The translations under genes and the position numbers were made by a program. A DNA stretch of 64,000 nt from CAZSXU01 sp964610505 (GTDB taxonomy: Bacteria; Arandabacterota; Arandabacteria; JAGLYR01), in contig CAZSXU010000008.1 in the NCBI GenBank assembly GCA_964610505.1, forward strand, positions 60,150 to 124,149. The letters are read 5' to 3'. Below the pieces are notes generated by a model, which was not told the origin of the DNA, made no database searches, and was given only the letters and a program-made list of their open reading frames with translations. The first letter of the stretch is position 1. Each line of letters begins with the position of its first letter. Positions 34,022-42,169 of the stretch are shown here, piece by piece.

Positions 34022-35485
34022 CTAGTCTCTCCGCCACTCCCCCACCACACTCCGCTCGTGATCGTACATCTTCACGATGAGCGGCATCTCGCCCGGGAGA
34101 GCGTTGGTCGAACAGGCGAAGCACGGGTCGTAGGCCCGGAAAGCCATTTCAACCATGTTCAAAATGCCGTCGTTGACGTTCCCGGCCTTGATCAGCTTCT
34201 GGGCGGCGCTCCGGATGTCCATGCACATGCATCCGTTGTTGAAGACCGTCGCCACGATCAGGTTCACATCCGTCACGATCCCGTTCTTGTCCGTCTTGTA
34301 GTGATGGATCAGGGTCCCTCTCGGAGCCTCGATGATCCCTACGCCTTCCTCGGGTGTTTCGTGTGGAATGTCTCGCACGTGGGTGCTCGTGATCTCCGGG
34401 TCCCGGATGAGCCGCTGCATCGTCTCGGCCGCCTGCATGAGTTCGATGATCCGCGCCCAGTGCATGGCCAGCGTATGCCGGACCGGTTTCCCGCCCAGGG
34501 TTTTGTACATCTTCTCGTACTCTTCCTGGGCCTTCGGCGTCGCCATCCCACTGGCCACGTTCAGGCGGGCCAGTGGCGCAGCCCGCATCAGACCACTCTC
34601 CGGGCCGTCGACCAGGCCCTTCCATCCGATCTTCTTCAGGAACGGGAACTTGAGATACGTCCACGGCTCCACGTGCTCGCCGATGTGCTCGAGATACTCG
34701 TTCTCTTTGAACCGGAGGAACTCGTTTCCGTCCGGATCCGTGACTTTGACCGTCCCATCGTAGAAGTTCGGATGATCGTTCTCATCCACCAGGCCGATGT
34801 CATACGTCCGGAGCGCATAAACATCGCTCAGGATCAGATCGACGTAGCTCTGGTTCTTCAGCACGATGTCTTCGAACGCCTTGAAGGTGAACGAGCAGAA
34901 GTCCACGATGGAATCCGTCCACGGCTCGATCGTCTCCCGCTCTTCTTCCTTGAGCGGCCGGCTCATCCCTCCGGGCAGTGCACAAACGGGGTGCGTGGCC
35001 TTCCCGCCCAACGTCTCCTGAATCTTCTGCGCGTAGGCCCGGTGCTTGATGACTTCGGCCCCGATCTCCAGGCCGACTGTCTCGATCACGCCGAGAATGT
35101 TCCGCTTCGCCGGATCGGCGTCGGGACCCACGATGAAGTCGGGGGCGCCCAGAGCGTAGAAATGCGCGATGTGCGAATGCGTCATCTGAGCGTTGTAGAA
35201 CAGCTCCCTCAGCTTTCTCGCCGCCGACGGGATCTTCGCCTTGAATACTGCATCTACGGCCTTACCCGAGGCCATGTGGTGTGCCTCGGGTCAGACACCG
35301 CAGAGTCGGGTGGTGATCCTGGGCAGCTCCTCCACGGGGCGTCCGATGCAGAACTGCTCAAATCCCCGGAGCTCGGGAATCTGGAAATACGCATTCGTGG
35401 CGTTGCCTTCCTCATCGAGGAAGATCTCAATCTTCCCATGGCCCTCGAGCCGGGTAATGGGATCGATCGTGATTCGCTTGCTCAT
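34022..35485 (-). CDS. mvhA: F420-nonreducing-type hydrogenase large subunit, predicted selenoprotein (in-frame UGA at 35291-35293)
   Basis: The 64-codon frame 35291-35485 and the frame below 35291 are one gene of 487 residues split only by a TGA. The first part ends ITTRLCGV and the frame continues after TGA as PEAHH. This exactly rebuilds the L1 motif RxCGxCxxxH, with the stop at the second Cys (residue 65). The C-terminal L2 motif DPCFAC (Cys455, Cys458) is intact, followed by STN and a 26-residue tail for proteolytic removal. The subunit binds the Ni-Fe site and oxidises H2 in MvhADG, passing electrons to HdrA. Its start overlaps the mvhG stop (ATGA). Reading the TGA as selenocysteine is supported by the downstream hairpin and by selenium-type genes at the right edge. 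A nonsense mutation or sequencing error remains possible. Confidence 0.85.
35256..35293 (-). promoter_or_regulatory. UGA selenocysteine codon with SECIS-like hairpin
   Basis: After the TGA (35293-35291) and 15 bases, a 7-pair stem (35275-35269 with 35262-35256, one G-U pair) closes a 6-base loop CGGGUA; the loop begins 22 bases after the TGA. A G early in the loop and position just behind the UGA fit bacterial SECIS elements. A competing perfect 9-pair stem (35291-35283 with 35272-35264) starts at the A of the TGA. The two folds exclude each other. Confidence 0.6.
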
Positions 35486-36483
35486 GATACCTTCGCTCCT
35501 TCAGCTTTGGCTTCTTCCTCGCTTCCCTGCTTATACTTCGGACTCAGAAGACCGTCGGAGGCTCCGAACCGATAGAAAGTGCCGGCGGGGTCCGCCAGCT
35601 CGGCCAAGAGATCCCTGGCCTGATCTTCATCGTCGAATTCCACGATACTCGCCAGAGCGGAGAGCATCTTCGCTCCCTGATCCTTCACGCCTTCGGCCGG
35701 TCCGAAGCAACCCCGGCAGGGCATGTTGGCGTTGATGCAGGCGTTACCGCACCCGCTCCGCGTGGCGGGCCCCATGCACACCAGGCCCTGTTCCAGGAAA
35801 CAGGTCTTGCCGTCGGGAATCACTTCGAAGCGCCGCTTGAACGTGGAGATCTTCGGATGGTCCGATTTCTCCAGCGGGCACTCATCACAGAGGGTCTTCT
35901 TCCCCGCAATCGTGCTCCCCGGAGGAGGCAGGTTCCCGGAGACGATGGCCTCCACCGCCGTCATGAGAAGATCCGAGGGCGGCGGGCAGCCGGGAATGAT
36001 GTACTCCACCGGCACGATGTCCGACAACTTGTAGACGTGATCGTAGAACCGGGGCAGCGTCAGATTTCCTTCCTCGACCTCGGTCGAGGTCTGGGGCCGC
36101 ACGCCTTCGGGATTCACCGTCGAGTCGGTGGTCTCGTAGGCCTTCTTGAGAATTGCTTCTCGGGTCGTGAAATTGGCCAGACTCGGGATGCCCCCGAAAG
36201 CCGAGCAAGAGCCGTAGGCTACCATGACCTTGGTTTTCCTGCGGAGAAGCCGGGCCATGTGTTCGTTCTCGGAATTCCGAATCGCCCCGTTGAAGAGCGT
36301 TACATCCAGGAACCCGTCGTCCATCGCTTCGACATCCTTGACCTTGAAGTCCGTTGCGCAGGGCCAGAAATGTATGTCCGCGGCCTCGACGATCTCCAGA
36401 ACCCTCTCGTGCGTATCAAGAATTGAGACGTCGCACCCGCCACATGTCGCGGCCCAGTAGACTCCGAGTTTGAGCTTTGCCAA
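35482..36483 (-). CDS. mvhG: Hydrogenase small subunit (MvhG type)
   Basis: 333 residues, starting at TTG 36483 with an excellent ribosome site (AGGAGG, 8 bases upstream) that lies inside the mvhD stop region. The proximal cluster motif is CGGC at residues 14-17, with further Cys in GSCSAFGG and IPGCPPP. The C-terminal half carries many Cys (CDECPLE, CFLEQGLVCMGPATRSGCG, CINANMPCRGCFG) for additional Fe-S clusters, as in MvhG/FrhG. It transfers electrons from the Ni-Fe site of MvhA toward MvhD and HdrA. There is no twin-arginine signal peptide, so the enzyme is cytoplasmic. Confidence 0.93.
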   Translation of the reverse strand: MAKLKLGVYWAATCGGCDVSILDTHERVLEIVEAADIHFWPCATDFKVKDVEAMDDGFLDVTLFNGAIRNSENEHMARLLRRKTKVMVAYGSCSAFGGIPSLANFTTREAILKKAYETTDSTVNPEGVRPQTSTEVEEGNLTLPRFYDHVYKLSDIVPVEYIIPGCPPPSDLLMTAVEAIVSGNLPPPGSTIAGKKTLCDECPLEKSDHPKISTFKRRFEVIPDGKTCFLEQGLVCMGPATRSGCGNACINANMPCRGCFGPAEGVKDQGAKMLSALASIVEFDDEDQARDLLAELADPAGTFYRFGASDGLLSPKYKQGSEEEAKAEGAKVS

Positions 36484-36486
36484 GAC

Positions 36487-36903
36487 TTACACCTCCTCTG
36501 CGACAGCCTGACGGGCCGGTCCCAGTTCCTTGAGATCATCGGTGAACTCATTCATGACGTTCACCAGCTTACGGCCTTCGGCTGCGGATATCCACTCGAG
36601 CCGAAGCCGCTTGGGATCGACACCGAACTCCGGAAGAATTCGCTTGAGCATCTCGATCCGCTTGTACGTCAGTTGATTCCCCGTTACGTAATGGCAATCC
36701 CCCGGATGGCACCCTCCGATGAGCACCCCATCCGCTCCCTTGCTGAACGCGTCCAGAATATGCTGCGGATCCACACGGCTGGAGCACATGGCTTTGATCA
36801 CCACGCCGTTAGGGACGTATTTCATGCGGCTCGTCCCCGCGAGGTCGGCGCCGGTGTACGTGCACCATTTGCAGTAGAAACAGATTATCTTCGGCTCATA
36901 CAT
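36487..36903 (-). CDS. mvhD: Methyl-viologen-reducing hydrogenase delta subunit
   Basis: 138 residues. It shows the conserved Cys pattern of the family: CFYCKWC at 8-14, AMCSSR, and GCHPGDCHY, binding a [2Fe-2S] cluster. MvhD is the electron adaptor between the hydrogenase (MvhAG) and HdrA. The start overlaps the hdrA stop by 8 bases (ATGTATGA). All cluster positions are Cys codons here; none is UGA. Confidence 0.94.
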   Translation of the reverse strand: MYEPKIICFYCKWCTYTGADLAGTSRMKYVPNGVVIKAMCSSRVDPQHILDAFSKGADGVLIGGCHPGDCHYVTGNQLTYKRIEMLKRILPEFGVDPKRLRLEWISAAEGRKLVNVMNEFTDDLKELGPARQAVAEEV

Positions 36904-38860
36904 GCGCTTCCTCCAACGCAGCAGTGATCATCTCGAAGTATTGGGTATCCGTGTAGTTTCGCTGCTGTGCGGCTCCGGCTGCACAAGCAGCGATACAGGC
37001 ACCACAGCCTTCGCAGAGTACCTCGTTGACGGTCACGATCTTCTTCTCTTCGTCATATGTGCGGGCCTCGTACGGACAGGCCGGCACACAGATCTTGCAC
37101 GCGCAGCACTGTTCCTCATCGACCACGGCCACGATGGGCTCGAGCTCCAGGCAGTCGCCGCTGAAGAGACCCACGACCTTGGCGGCCGCGCCACTCGCCT
37201 GTGCCACGGCTTCGGGAATGTCCTTGGGCGCATGGGCGGCTCCGGCGAGATAGAACCCGCTCGTGTTGCTCTCCACGGGTCTCAGCTTGGGATGTGCTTC
37301 GCTGAACCAGTCGTCCTCATCCACCTGGATCTTCAGCTTCTGCGCCAGGGCTTTCGTTCCGGGTTGCGCCTTGATGGCCGTGGCCAGGACCACGAGATCT
37401 GCGGCAACGGCCACCTTCTTGCCGATGGTCGTATCCTCGCCCCAGACCATAACCTTGTCGCCGTCCTGGAAGACGCGCGACACCTTGCCACGCATGTAAG
37501 TGATGTGCTCCTCCTCGATGGCCTGCTGCACGAATTCCTCGTACTTCTTGCCGGCCGAACGAACATCGATGTAGAAAACGTAGGTATTGCCGTCGTGGAC
37601 CGCGTGTTTGTACAGCTTGGCGTGCTTCGCCGTGTACATGCAGCAGATCTTCGAGCAGTACGGATAGGCGTTCTCCGGATCCCGGGAGCCGGCACATTGA
37701 ACAAACACGATGTCCTTGGGCTCCTGCCCGTCGGAGGGTCTTCGAATCTTGCCTTCCGTGGGCCCCGACGCCGACAGCATCCGCTCGAACTGGAGCCCAT
37801 CGATCACGTCGGGAATGGTCCCCTGACCGTATTCCCCGAAATGTTCTTTCTCGAGAGTTTCATAGCCGGTGGCGATCACGATGGCGCCGATCTCCTCCTC
37901 GATGATCTCATCCTGCTGATCGAAATCGATGGCCCCCACCGGGCAATGCTTCTCGCACGCCTTGCATTTCTCCTTCTGGAAGTAGATGCACGCCTCACGA
38001 TCGATCACCGGTTTGTTGGGAACCGCCTGGGGGAAGGGTACGTAGATCGCGGGCCGAGTGGCGAGCCCTCGTTCGAACTCGCTGGGCGTCTTCTTGCTCG
38101 GGCATTTCTCGATGCACATCCCGCAACCCGTGCATTTCTCCCGATCCACGTAGGCCGCCTTCTGGCGGATCTTGACGTTGAAGTTCCCGACATATCCAGA
38201 GACCTCGTCAACCTCCGCGTACGTGCGCAGTTGGATTCGGGGATGCTTGCTGACTTCCACCATCTTGGGCGTCAGAATGCACTGAGAACAGTCCAGCGTG
38301 GGAAAGGTCTCGGACAGCTGTGCCATGTGCCCACCGATGGACGGGTCCCGCTCCACCAGAATCACCTCGTAGCCGCTGTTGGCGATATCGAGTGCCGACT
38401 GGATCCCGGCGATTCCGCCGCCGATCACGAGCGCCCGCCGGGTTACATCCACTCGGATGGCGTCCAGGGCCTCGTCGCCCACCGACTTCTCCACCATGGT
38501 CCGGATGATTCGAAGCGCTTTCCGGGTCGCCAGTTCCTTGTCTTCGTGGACCCAGCTACACTGCTCGCGAATGTTGGCGATCTCCACCTTGTACCCGTTG
38601 AGACCTGCCCGCTCGGCCGCCTTACGGAAGGTCACTTCGTGCAGCGTGGGTGAGCACGCGGCTACGACGATCCCCGTCAGTTTCTTGTCCTCGATGGCAT
38701 CTTGGATCCGGTTCTGTCCCGGGTCCGAGCACATGTACTTGTAGTTCTCGGTGTGGACCACGGCCGGGTGTTTGGAAATGGCTTCCGTAACCCCTTCCAC
38801 ATCCACCGTGTCGGCGATGTTCGATCCACACCAGCAAACAAAGACGCCAATTCGTTCCAT
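36896..38860 (-). CDS. hdrA: HdrA, flavin electron-bifurcating subunit
   Basis: 654 residues from the ATG at 38860 (GGGAG six bases upstream). The N-terminal segment contains CWCGSN and later CSWVHED. A FAD-binding Rossmann motif (GGGIAGIQSALD) follows at about 150, then the HdrA-specific TLDCSQCILTPKM, and four-Cys ferredoxin motifs: CTGCGMCIEKCP, CKACEKHCP, CCACKICVPACP and CEGCGACIAACA. HdrA confurcates or bifurcates electrons from H2 between a low-potential ferredoxin and the HdrBC side. The Cys at the site that is selenocysteine in some archaeal HdrA is encoded as Cys here. Between hdrB and hdrA lies a 132-base spacer with short ATGGGCGA repeats. Confidence 0.95.
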   Translation of the reverse strand: MERIGVFVCWCGSNIADTVDVEGVTEAISKHPAVVHTENYKYMCSDPGQNRIQDAIEDKKLTGIVVAACSPTLHEVTFRKAAERAGLNGYKVEIANIREQCSWVHEDKELATRKALRIIRTMVEKSVGDEALDAIRVDVTRRALVIGGGIAGIQSALDIANSGYEVILVERDPSIGGHMAQLSETFPTLDCSQCILTPKMVEVSKHPRIQLRTYAEVDEVSGYVGNFNVKIRQKAAYVDREKCTGCGMCIEKCPSKKTPSEFERGLATRPAIYVPFPQAVPNKPVIDREACIYFQKEKCKACEKHCPVGAIDFDQQDEIIEEEIGAIVIATGYETLEKEHFGEYGQGTIPDVIDGLQFERMLSASGPTEGKIRRPSDGQEPKDIVFVQCAGSRDPENAYPYCSKICCMYTAKHAKLYKHAVHDGNTYVFYIDVRSAGKKYEEFVQQAIEEEHITYMRGKVSRVFQDGDKVMVWGEDTTIGKKVAVAADLVVLATAIKAQPGTKALAQKLKIQVDEDDWFSEAHPKLRPVESNTSGFYLAGAAHAPKDIPEAVAQASGAAAKVVGLFSGDCLELEPIVAVVDEEQCCACKICVPACPYEARTYDEEKKIVTVNEVLCEGCGACIAACAAGAAQQRNYTDTQYFEMITAALEEAHV

Positions 38861-38992
38861 CTCAGACTCCCTTAGCTGCACAGTTGCTTCCGCTGTGGCA
38901 TAGAACCGATTCCGGGAATAGACGACGAGCCCCTCCGGGCAAGGTTCTGCCCTGCCTTTCCTCTCTCGCCCATTCGCCCATCCACCCTTTCG

Positions 38993-39874
38993 CTATCCGA
39001 TGAGTCCTTTCTCCCTCAGCATGGGCCGGGGATCCACATGATGATCGTCGAAATGACAGACCTCCTCGCCCAGACCCAGCGCAAGGGCCATCAGTTGGGT
39101 GAAATAGAGAATCGGGATTTCGGGTATCGAGTTGCCTCGCGCCGAGAACCGTTTCTGGCTCTCATCGAGATTGAAGTGGCACAGGGGACAGCTGGTGACG
39201 ATCCCATCCGCTCCCCGCCGGTGCGAGGACTCGCAAATCTTATACGCCAGGTCGTCGACAATCTCCGGCTCGCCCACCGTGTGGTAGGAGCCACAGCACT
39301 CCGTCGCGTACGGTTCATAGGGTGTGTCGGCCCCCAGACTTCTGAGAAGATCGTCCAGAACCGTCGGCGACTCCACGCTGTCGATCGCCACTTCCTTGGG
39401 TCTCGTCAACAGACAGCCGTAGTAGGAAACCAGCTTCACCCCATCCAGCGATGTATCCACGTGACCTCGTATGCCCTCAAAACCGATGTCGTCCCGGAGA
39501 ATCTCGAGCAGGTGAAGGACCTTCACCCTCCCCCGATAGTCCTCCTCACGATCCATGAAGCTGTTGATCTTCTCCAGACGATCCGGATCGTTCTGCACAA
39601 GCTGGTTGCTCATCCTGAGCGTGTGAAAGCACATGGTGCAGAGGGTCACCAGCCGGGAGCTCCCCATCTCCTGCGTCCGAACCAGCACGCGAATGGGGCC
39701 CACGTGATGCATCAGGTTGTCGGAGGAGAGACCGGCCACCGTACCGCAGCAATTCCAGCGCGGCAGTTCCGCCAGATTCACGTCCAGCTTCTTCATGGCC
39801 GCACGGGCGGACTCGTCGAGATTCAGAGCCGTTGTGGTCAACGTGCAGCCTGGGTAGTAGGGAATGTCTCTCAT
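38993..39874 (-). CDS. hdrB: HdrB, CCG-domain heterodisulfide reductase subunit B
   Basis: 293 residues from the ATG at 39874. It has two CCG domains: YYPGCTLTT ... NCCGTVAG ... TLCTMC, and YYGCLLTRP ... ECCGSYHT ... SCPLCH. These bind the two non-cubane [4Fe-4S] clusters that cleave disulfides in methanogen HdrB. Bacteria lack CoM-S-S-CoB, so the physiological disulfide or other acceptor here is unknown; electron relay to the adjacent fumarate-reductase-type subunits is possible. A longer open frame upstream crosses the tandem repeat array at 39875-39960 and hdrC and is not credible. Confidence 0.93.
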   Translation of the reverse strand: MRDIPYYPGCTLTTTALNLDESARAAMKKLDVNLAELPRWNCCGTVAGLSSDNLMHHVGPIRVLVRTQEMGSSRLVTLCTMCFHTLRMSNQLVQNDPDRLEKINSFMDREEDYRGRVKVLHLLEILRDDIGFEGIRGHVDTSLDGVKLVSYYGCLLTRPKEVAIDSVESPTVLDDLLRSLGADTPYEPYATECCGSYHTVGEPEIVDDLAYKICESSHRRGADGIVTSCPLCHFNLDESQKRFSARGNSIPEIPILYFTQLMALALGLGEEVCHFDDHHVDPRPMLREKGLIG

Positions 39875-39960
39875 TGCGCACCCTGCTCTGTTTCTTCCGA
39901 GCAGCCTGCTCCAGTTCTTCGGAGCACCCTGCTCCGGTTCCTCGGAGCACCCTGCTCCGG
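39875..39960. repeat. 23-base tandem array of hairpin and ribosome-site-like units
   Basis: 3.7 units of a 23-base repeat fill the spacer between hdrC and hdrB. On the minus strand each reads GGAGCAGGGTGCTCC plus about 8 bases. The GGAGCA/TGCTCC arms form a 6-pair stem with a 3-base loop in the two units nearest hdrC (39944-39958 and 39921-39935) and decay in the others (39898-39912, 39875-39889). Each unit carries GGAG-like sequences; the last ends at the hdrB ATG. Confidence 0.85.
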
Positions 39961-39963
39961 CAG

Positions 39964-40413
39964 TTAGGAGGAGAACTTGCGGAAGCAGCTGATCACCGCA
40001 ATCTGGGGCACCCGCCTCAAGGTCTCCTCGGGAATCCTCGCCGGATCCTGTTGGTCGAGTCCTTTTCTCAGATGAATCTGGCGCACCGCCTCGGCGACTT
40101 TTGCCAGGTCGATTCCTCGCGGACATCGGGCCAGGCAGGCAAAACACGACGCACAGGTCCAGACCCCTCTGGACTCGGCAATCTCGGAAAAACAACCGAT
40201 CTGAAGCAGCTTCATCCACTGCGCGGGCGTGTAGTCCATGTAGTCGGACGTCGGACACCCGGCCGCGCAGCAACCACACTGAATGCACCGAAATACGTCG
40301 ATTCCGCTGATCTCCCGAATTTTCTCAAGGAGCCCGGCGTGGCGCGATCGGGTGTGTGGATGGATGGTATCGTCGCTCTCCACGGACCGTAGCGTGAGGG
40401 GAAATCGACCCAT
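39964..40413 (-). CDS. hdrC: HdrC, ferredoxin-like heterodisulfide reductase subunit C
   Basis: 149 residues, ATG at 40413 preceded by GGGAGAG. Two [4Fe-4S] motifs are present: CIQCGCCAAGC (Cys 43, 46, 49, 53) and CASCFACLARC (Cys 87, 90, 93, 97). HdrC carries electrons between HdrA and HdrB. It lies between the fumarate-reductase-type flavoprotein gene and hdrB, in the same order as in HdrCB-containing operons. The C-terminal helix region is of usual length. Confidence 0.94.
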   Translation of the reverse strand: MGRFPLTLRSVESDDTIHPHTRSRHAGLLEKIREISGIDVFRCIQCGCCAAGCPTSDYMDYTPAQWMKLLQIGCFSEIAESRGVWTCASCFACLARCPRGIDLAKVAEAVRQIHLRKGLDQQDPARIPEETLRRVPQIAVISCFRKFSS

Positions 40414-40477
40414 CGTACTCTCCCGTCAGAGATTGGGATTCAGTTCCGGAATCCCGGTGGATAACCGTCGCACGGTT

Positions 40478-42169
40478 CTACGAGTATGTTTCCTTCAACC
40501 CCACGGTGCCACAGTAGTCCTTCGACAGCTGCCGCTTTCGAACATCGGGGTTCGAGTAGTCCGGCAACAGCATCGGGGACACACGGTCCGTGCGCACTCC
40601 CTCGCGGTCAATCTCTTCGTTGTACTTCTTCACGTGTTCCAGGCTGAGTTTCCCGTCCTTGGCCTCGGACGTGGCATAGCGGGCAGCGTGTTTGCCCGCC
40701 CTCTTGCCAAAGACGCACACGTCCAGAAGCGAATTCCCCATGAGACGATTCTCCCCATGGATGCCGCCCGCTACCTCCCCGGCCGCGTAGAACCCGGGAA
40801 CGCTCGTCTGACAGTACGCGTCGATGTTCAACCCGCCGTTCTGGTAGTGGAGCGTTGGATACACGAGCATCGGCTCCTTCGAGATATCGATGTCGTGCCT
40901 TCTGTACACCTTGAGTTTGCCCAGGAATTCGCGCTCCACGGTTCCTTCACCCAGCAGATCGTCGATCATCGGCGAATCCACCCAGACACCGGAACGTCCT
41001 CCGGGGACGGGAACTCCGTTGCCCCTCTCCGCGCATTCGCGAATGAACGCGGCGGCCTCTACGTCTCGAGGCTCCCGCTCAAACACAAATTGCTCACCGT
41101 GGACGTTGACGATGTTGGCGCCGATCCCCCGGAATTTCTCCGTCAACAGAAGTCCCTCCAGTTGTTCCGGGAACACCGCGCCCGTGGGGTGAAACTGAAC
41201 GGTATGAAGGAATGAGAGCTCCACGCCCGCCCGGTACCCCATCACCAGACCGTCGCCGGTGGCACCGTAGTGATTCGTGGTCATGAAGTTCTGAACGTGG
41301 AGTCTCCCGGATCCGCCCGTGGCCATGACTACCGCTTTGGCCTTGATTACCTGGTATTCCTCGGTCTCGTGATTGAACACGACAGCGCCGGCGCACTCGC
41401 CGTGTTCGCTGAGCACGAGCTCCACCGCCGAGGAGAATTCGACGATTCGAATGTCGTCCGGATAATTCTTCACTTCATCCCGGAGGGTCCGCATGATCTC
41501 CGCGCCCGTGATGTCAGAAGCGAAGTGCATCCGCTTGCGGCTCGTGCCCCCCCCATGCATACTCTGGAGCCGCCCGTCGGGAAACTTGGTGAACATGCAG
41601 CCGAGGTTCTCCAGCCATGCCATGGTCTCCGGGGCATCCATCACCAGGGCTTCGACGAGTTCGGGAACGTTCTCGAAATGTCCTCCGCCGATGACGTCCA
41701 GGTAGTGGTAGTAGGGCGAGTCCTTTTCTCCCTTTGAGGCGGCCTGGATTCCGCCCTCGGCCATCATCGTATTCGCATCGCCCATGCGCAGCTTCGTGGT
41801 GATGATGACCCTGGCCCCCTCCTTGCGGGCCATGAGCGCCGCAGAGGCCCCCGCTCCTCCGCCACCGACCACGAGAACGTCCGTCTCATAGGCGGGATTC
41901 ATGAGATCCACGAGATCGGGGCGGACCCTGCTTCTGGCTTCCAGAAGGTCGACAATCTCGGGTGAGATCTCGTACCCCTTATTCACTCCAATCCGGATCG
42001 GCCTCCTGGAACCAGCCTTGTGGTCGGGATGGTGCGCCCGTAGAAGCTCGGTTCGCTCCTCCAGCGACATCTCGGGGAACTCGTACCCCTCCCTCTTCCG
42101 CCGGACTCTCTCGGGCCGGGTGGCTTCGACCTTCTTGATCAGCTCCTTCAGTTCCGGTGTGTACGGCAT
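40478..42169 (-). CDS. Fumarate reductase/succinate dehydrogenase-type flavoprotein subunit (TfrA-like)
   Basis: 563 residues. The FAD-binding motif VVGGGGAGASAALMA lies near residue 97, AEGGIQAA follows, the substrate loop is FHPTG, and the C-terminal FAD contact is GEVAGGIHGENRLMGNSLL. The His that binds FAD covalently in membrane SdhA/FrdA enzymes is replaced in DANTMMAEGG, so FAD is probably non-covalent, as in soluble thiol:fumarate reductase and L-aspartate oxidase. A leader of about 90 residues precedes the Rossmann fold. It abuts the Fe-S subunit gene (TAAATG). No membrane anchor genes are nearby. Likely role: reducing fumarate or a related enoate with electrons from HdrABC (inference). 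Confidence 0.85.
   Translation of the reverse strand: MPYTPELKELIKKVEATRPERVRRKREGYEFPEMSLEERTELLRAHHPDHKAGSRRPIRIGVNKGYEISPEIVDLLEARSRVRPDLVDLMNPAYETDVLVVGGGGAGASAALMARKEGARVIITTKLRMGDANTMMAEGGIQAASKGEKDSPYYHYLDVIGGGHFENVPELVEALVMDAPETMAWLENLGCMFTKFPDGRLQSMHGGGTSRKRMHFASDITGAEIMRTLRDEVKNYPDDIRIVEFSSAVELVLSEHGECAGAVVFNHETEEYQVIKAKAVVMATGGSGRLHVQNFMTTNHYGATGDGLVMGYRAGVELSFLHTVQFHPTGAVFPEQLEGLLLTEKFRGIGANIVNVHGEQFVFEREPRDVEAAAFIRECAERGNGVPVPGGRSGVWVDSPMIDDLLGEGTVEREFLGKLKVYRRHDIDISKEPMLVYPTLHYQNGGLNIDAYCQTSVPGFYAAGEVAGGIHGENRLMGNSLLDVCVFGKRAGKHAARYATSEAKDGKLSLEHVKKYNEEIDREGVRTDRVSPMLLPDYSNPDVRKRQLSKDYCGTVGLKETYS

Noticed and set aside
35291..35485. A separate 64-residue protein carrying the MvhA N-terminus
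   Set aside because: The UGA falls exactly at a metal-ligand Cys and the frame continues unchanged, so one gene with recoding is simpler than two genes.
33974..35575. 533-codon plus-strand open frame opposite mvhA that runs through the UGA
   Set aside because: It is antisense to the hydrogenase large subunit. It only shows that no stop lies on the other strand there.
36902..38653. 583-codon open frame on the plus strand opposite hdrA
   Set aside because: hdrA on the other strand has complete Fe-S and FAD motifs; the shadow has none.
39875..39960. CRISPR-like reading of the 23-base repeats
   Set aside because: The units are directly tandem with no spacers and lie between two operon genes.
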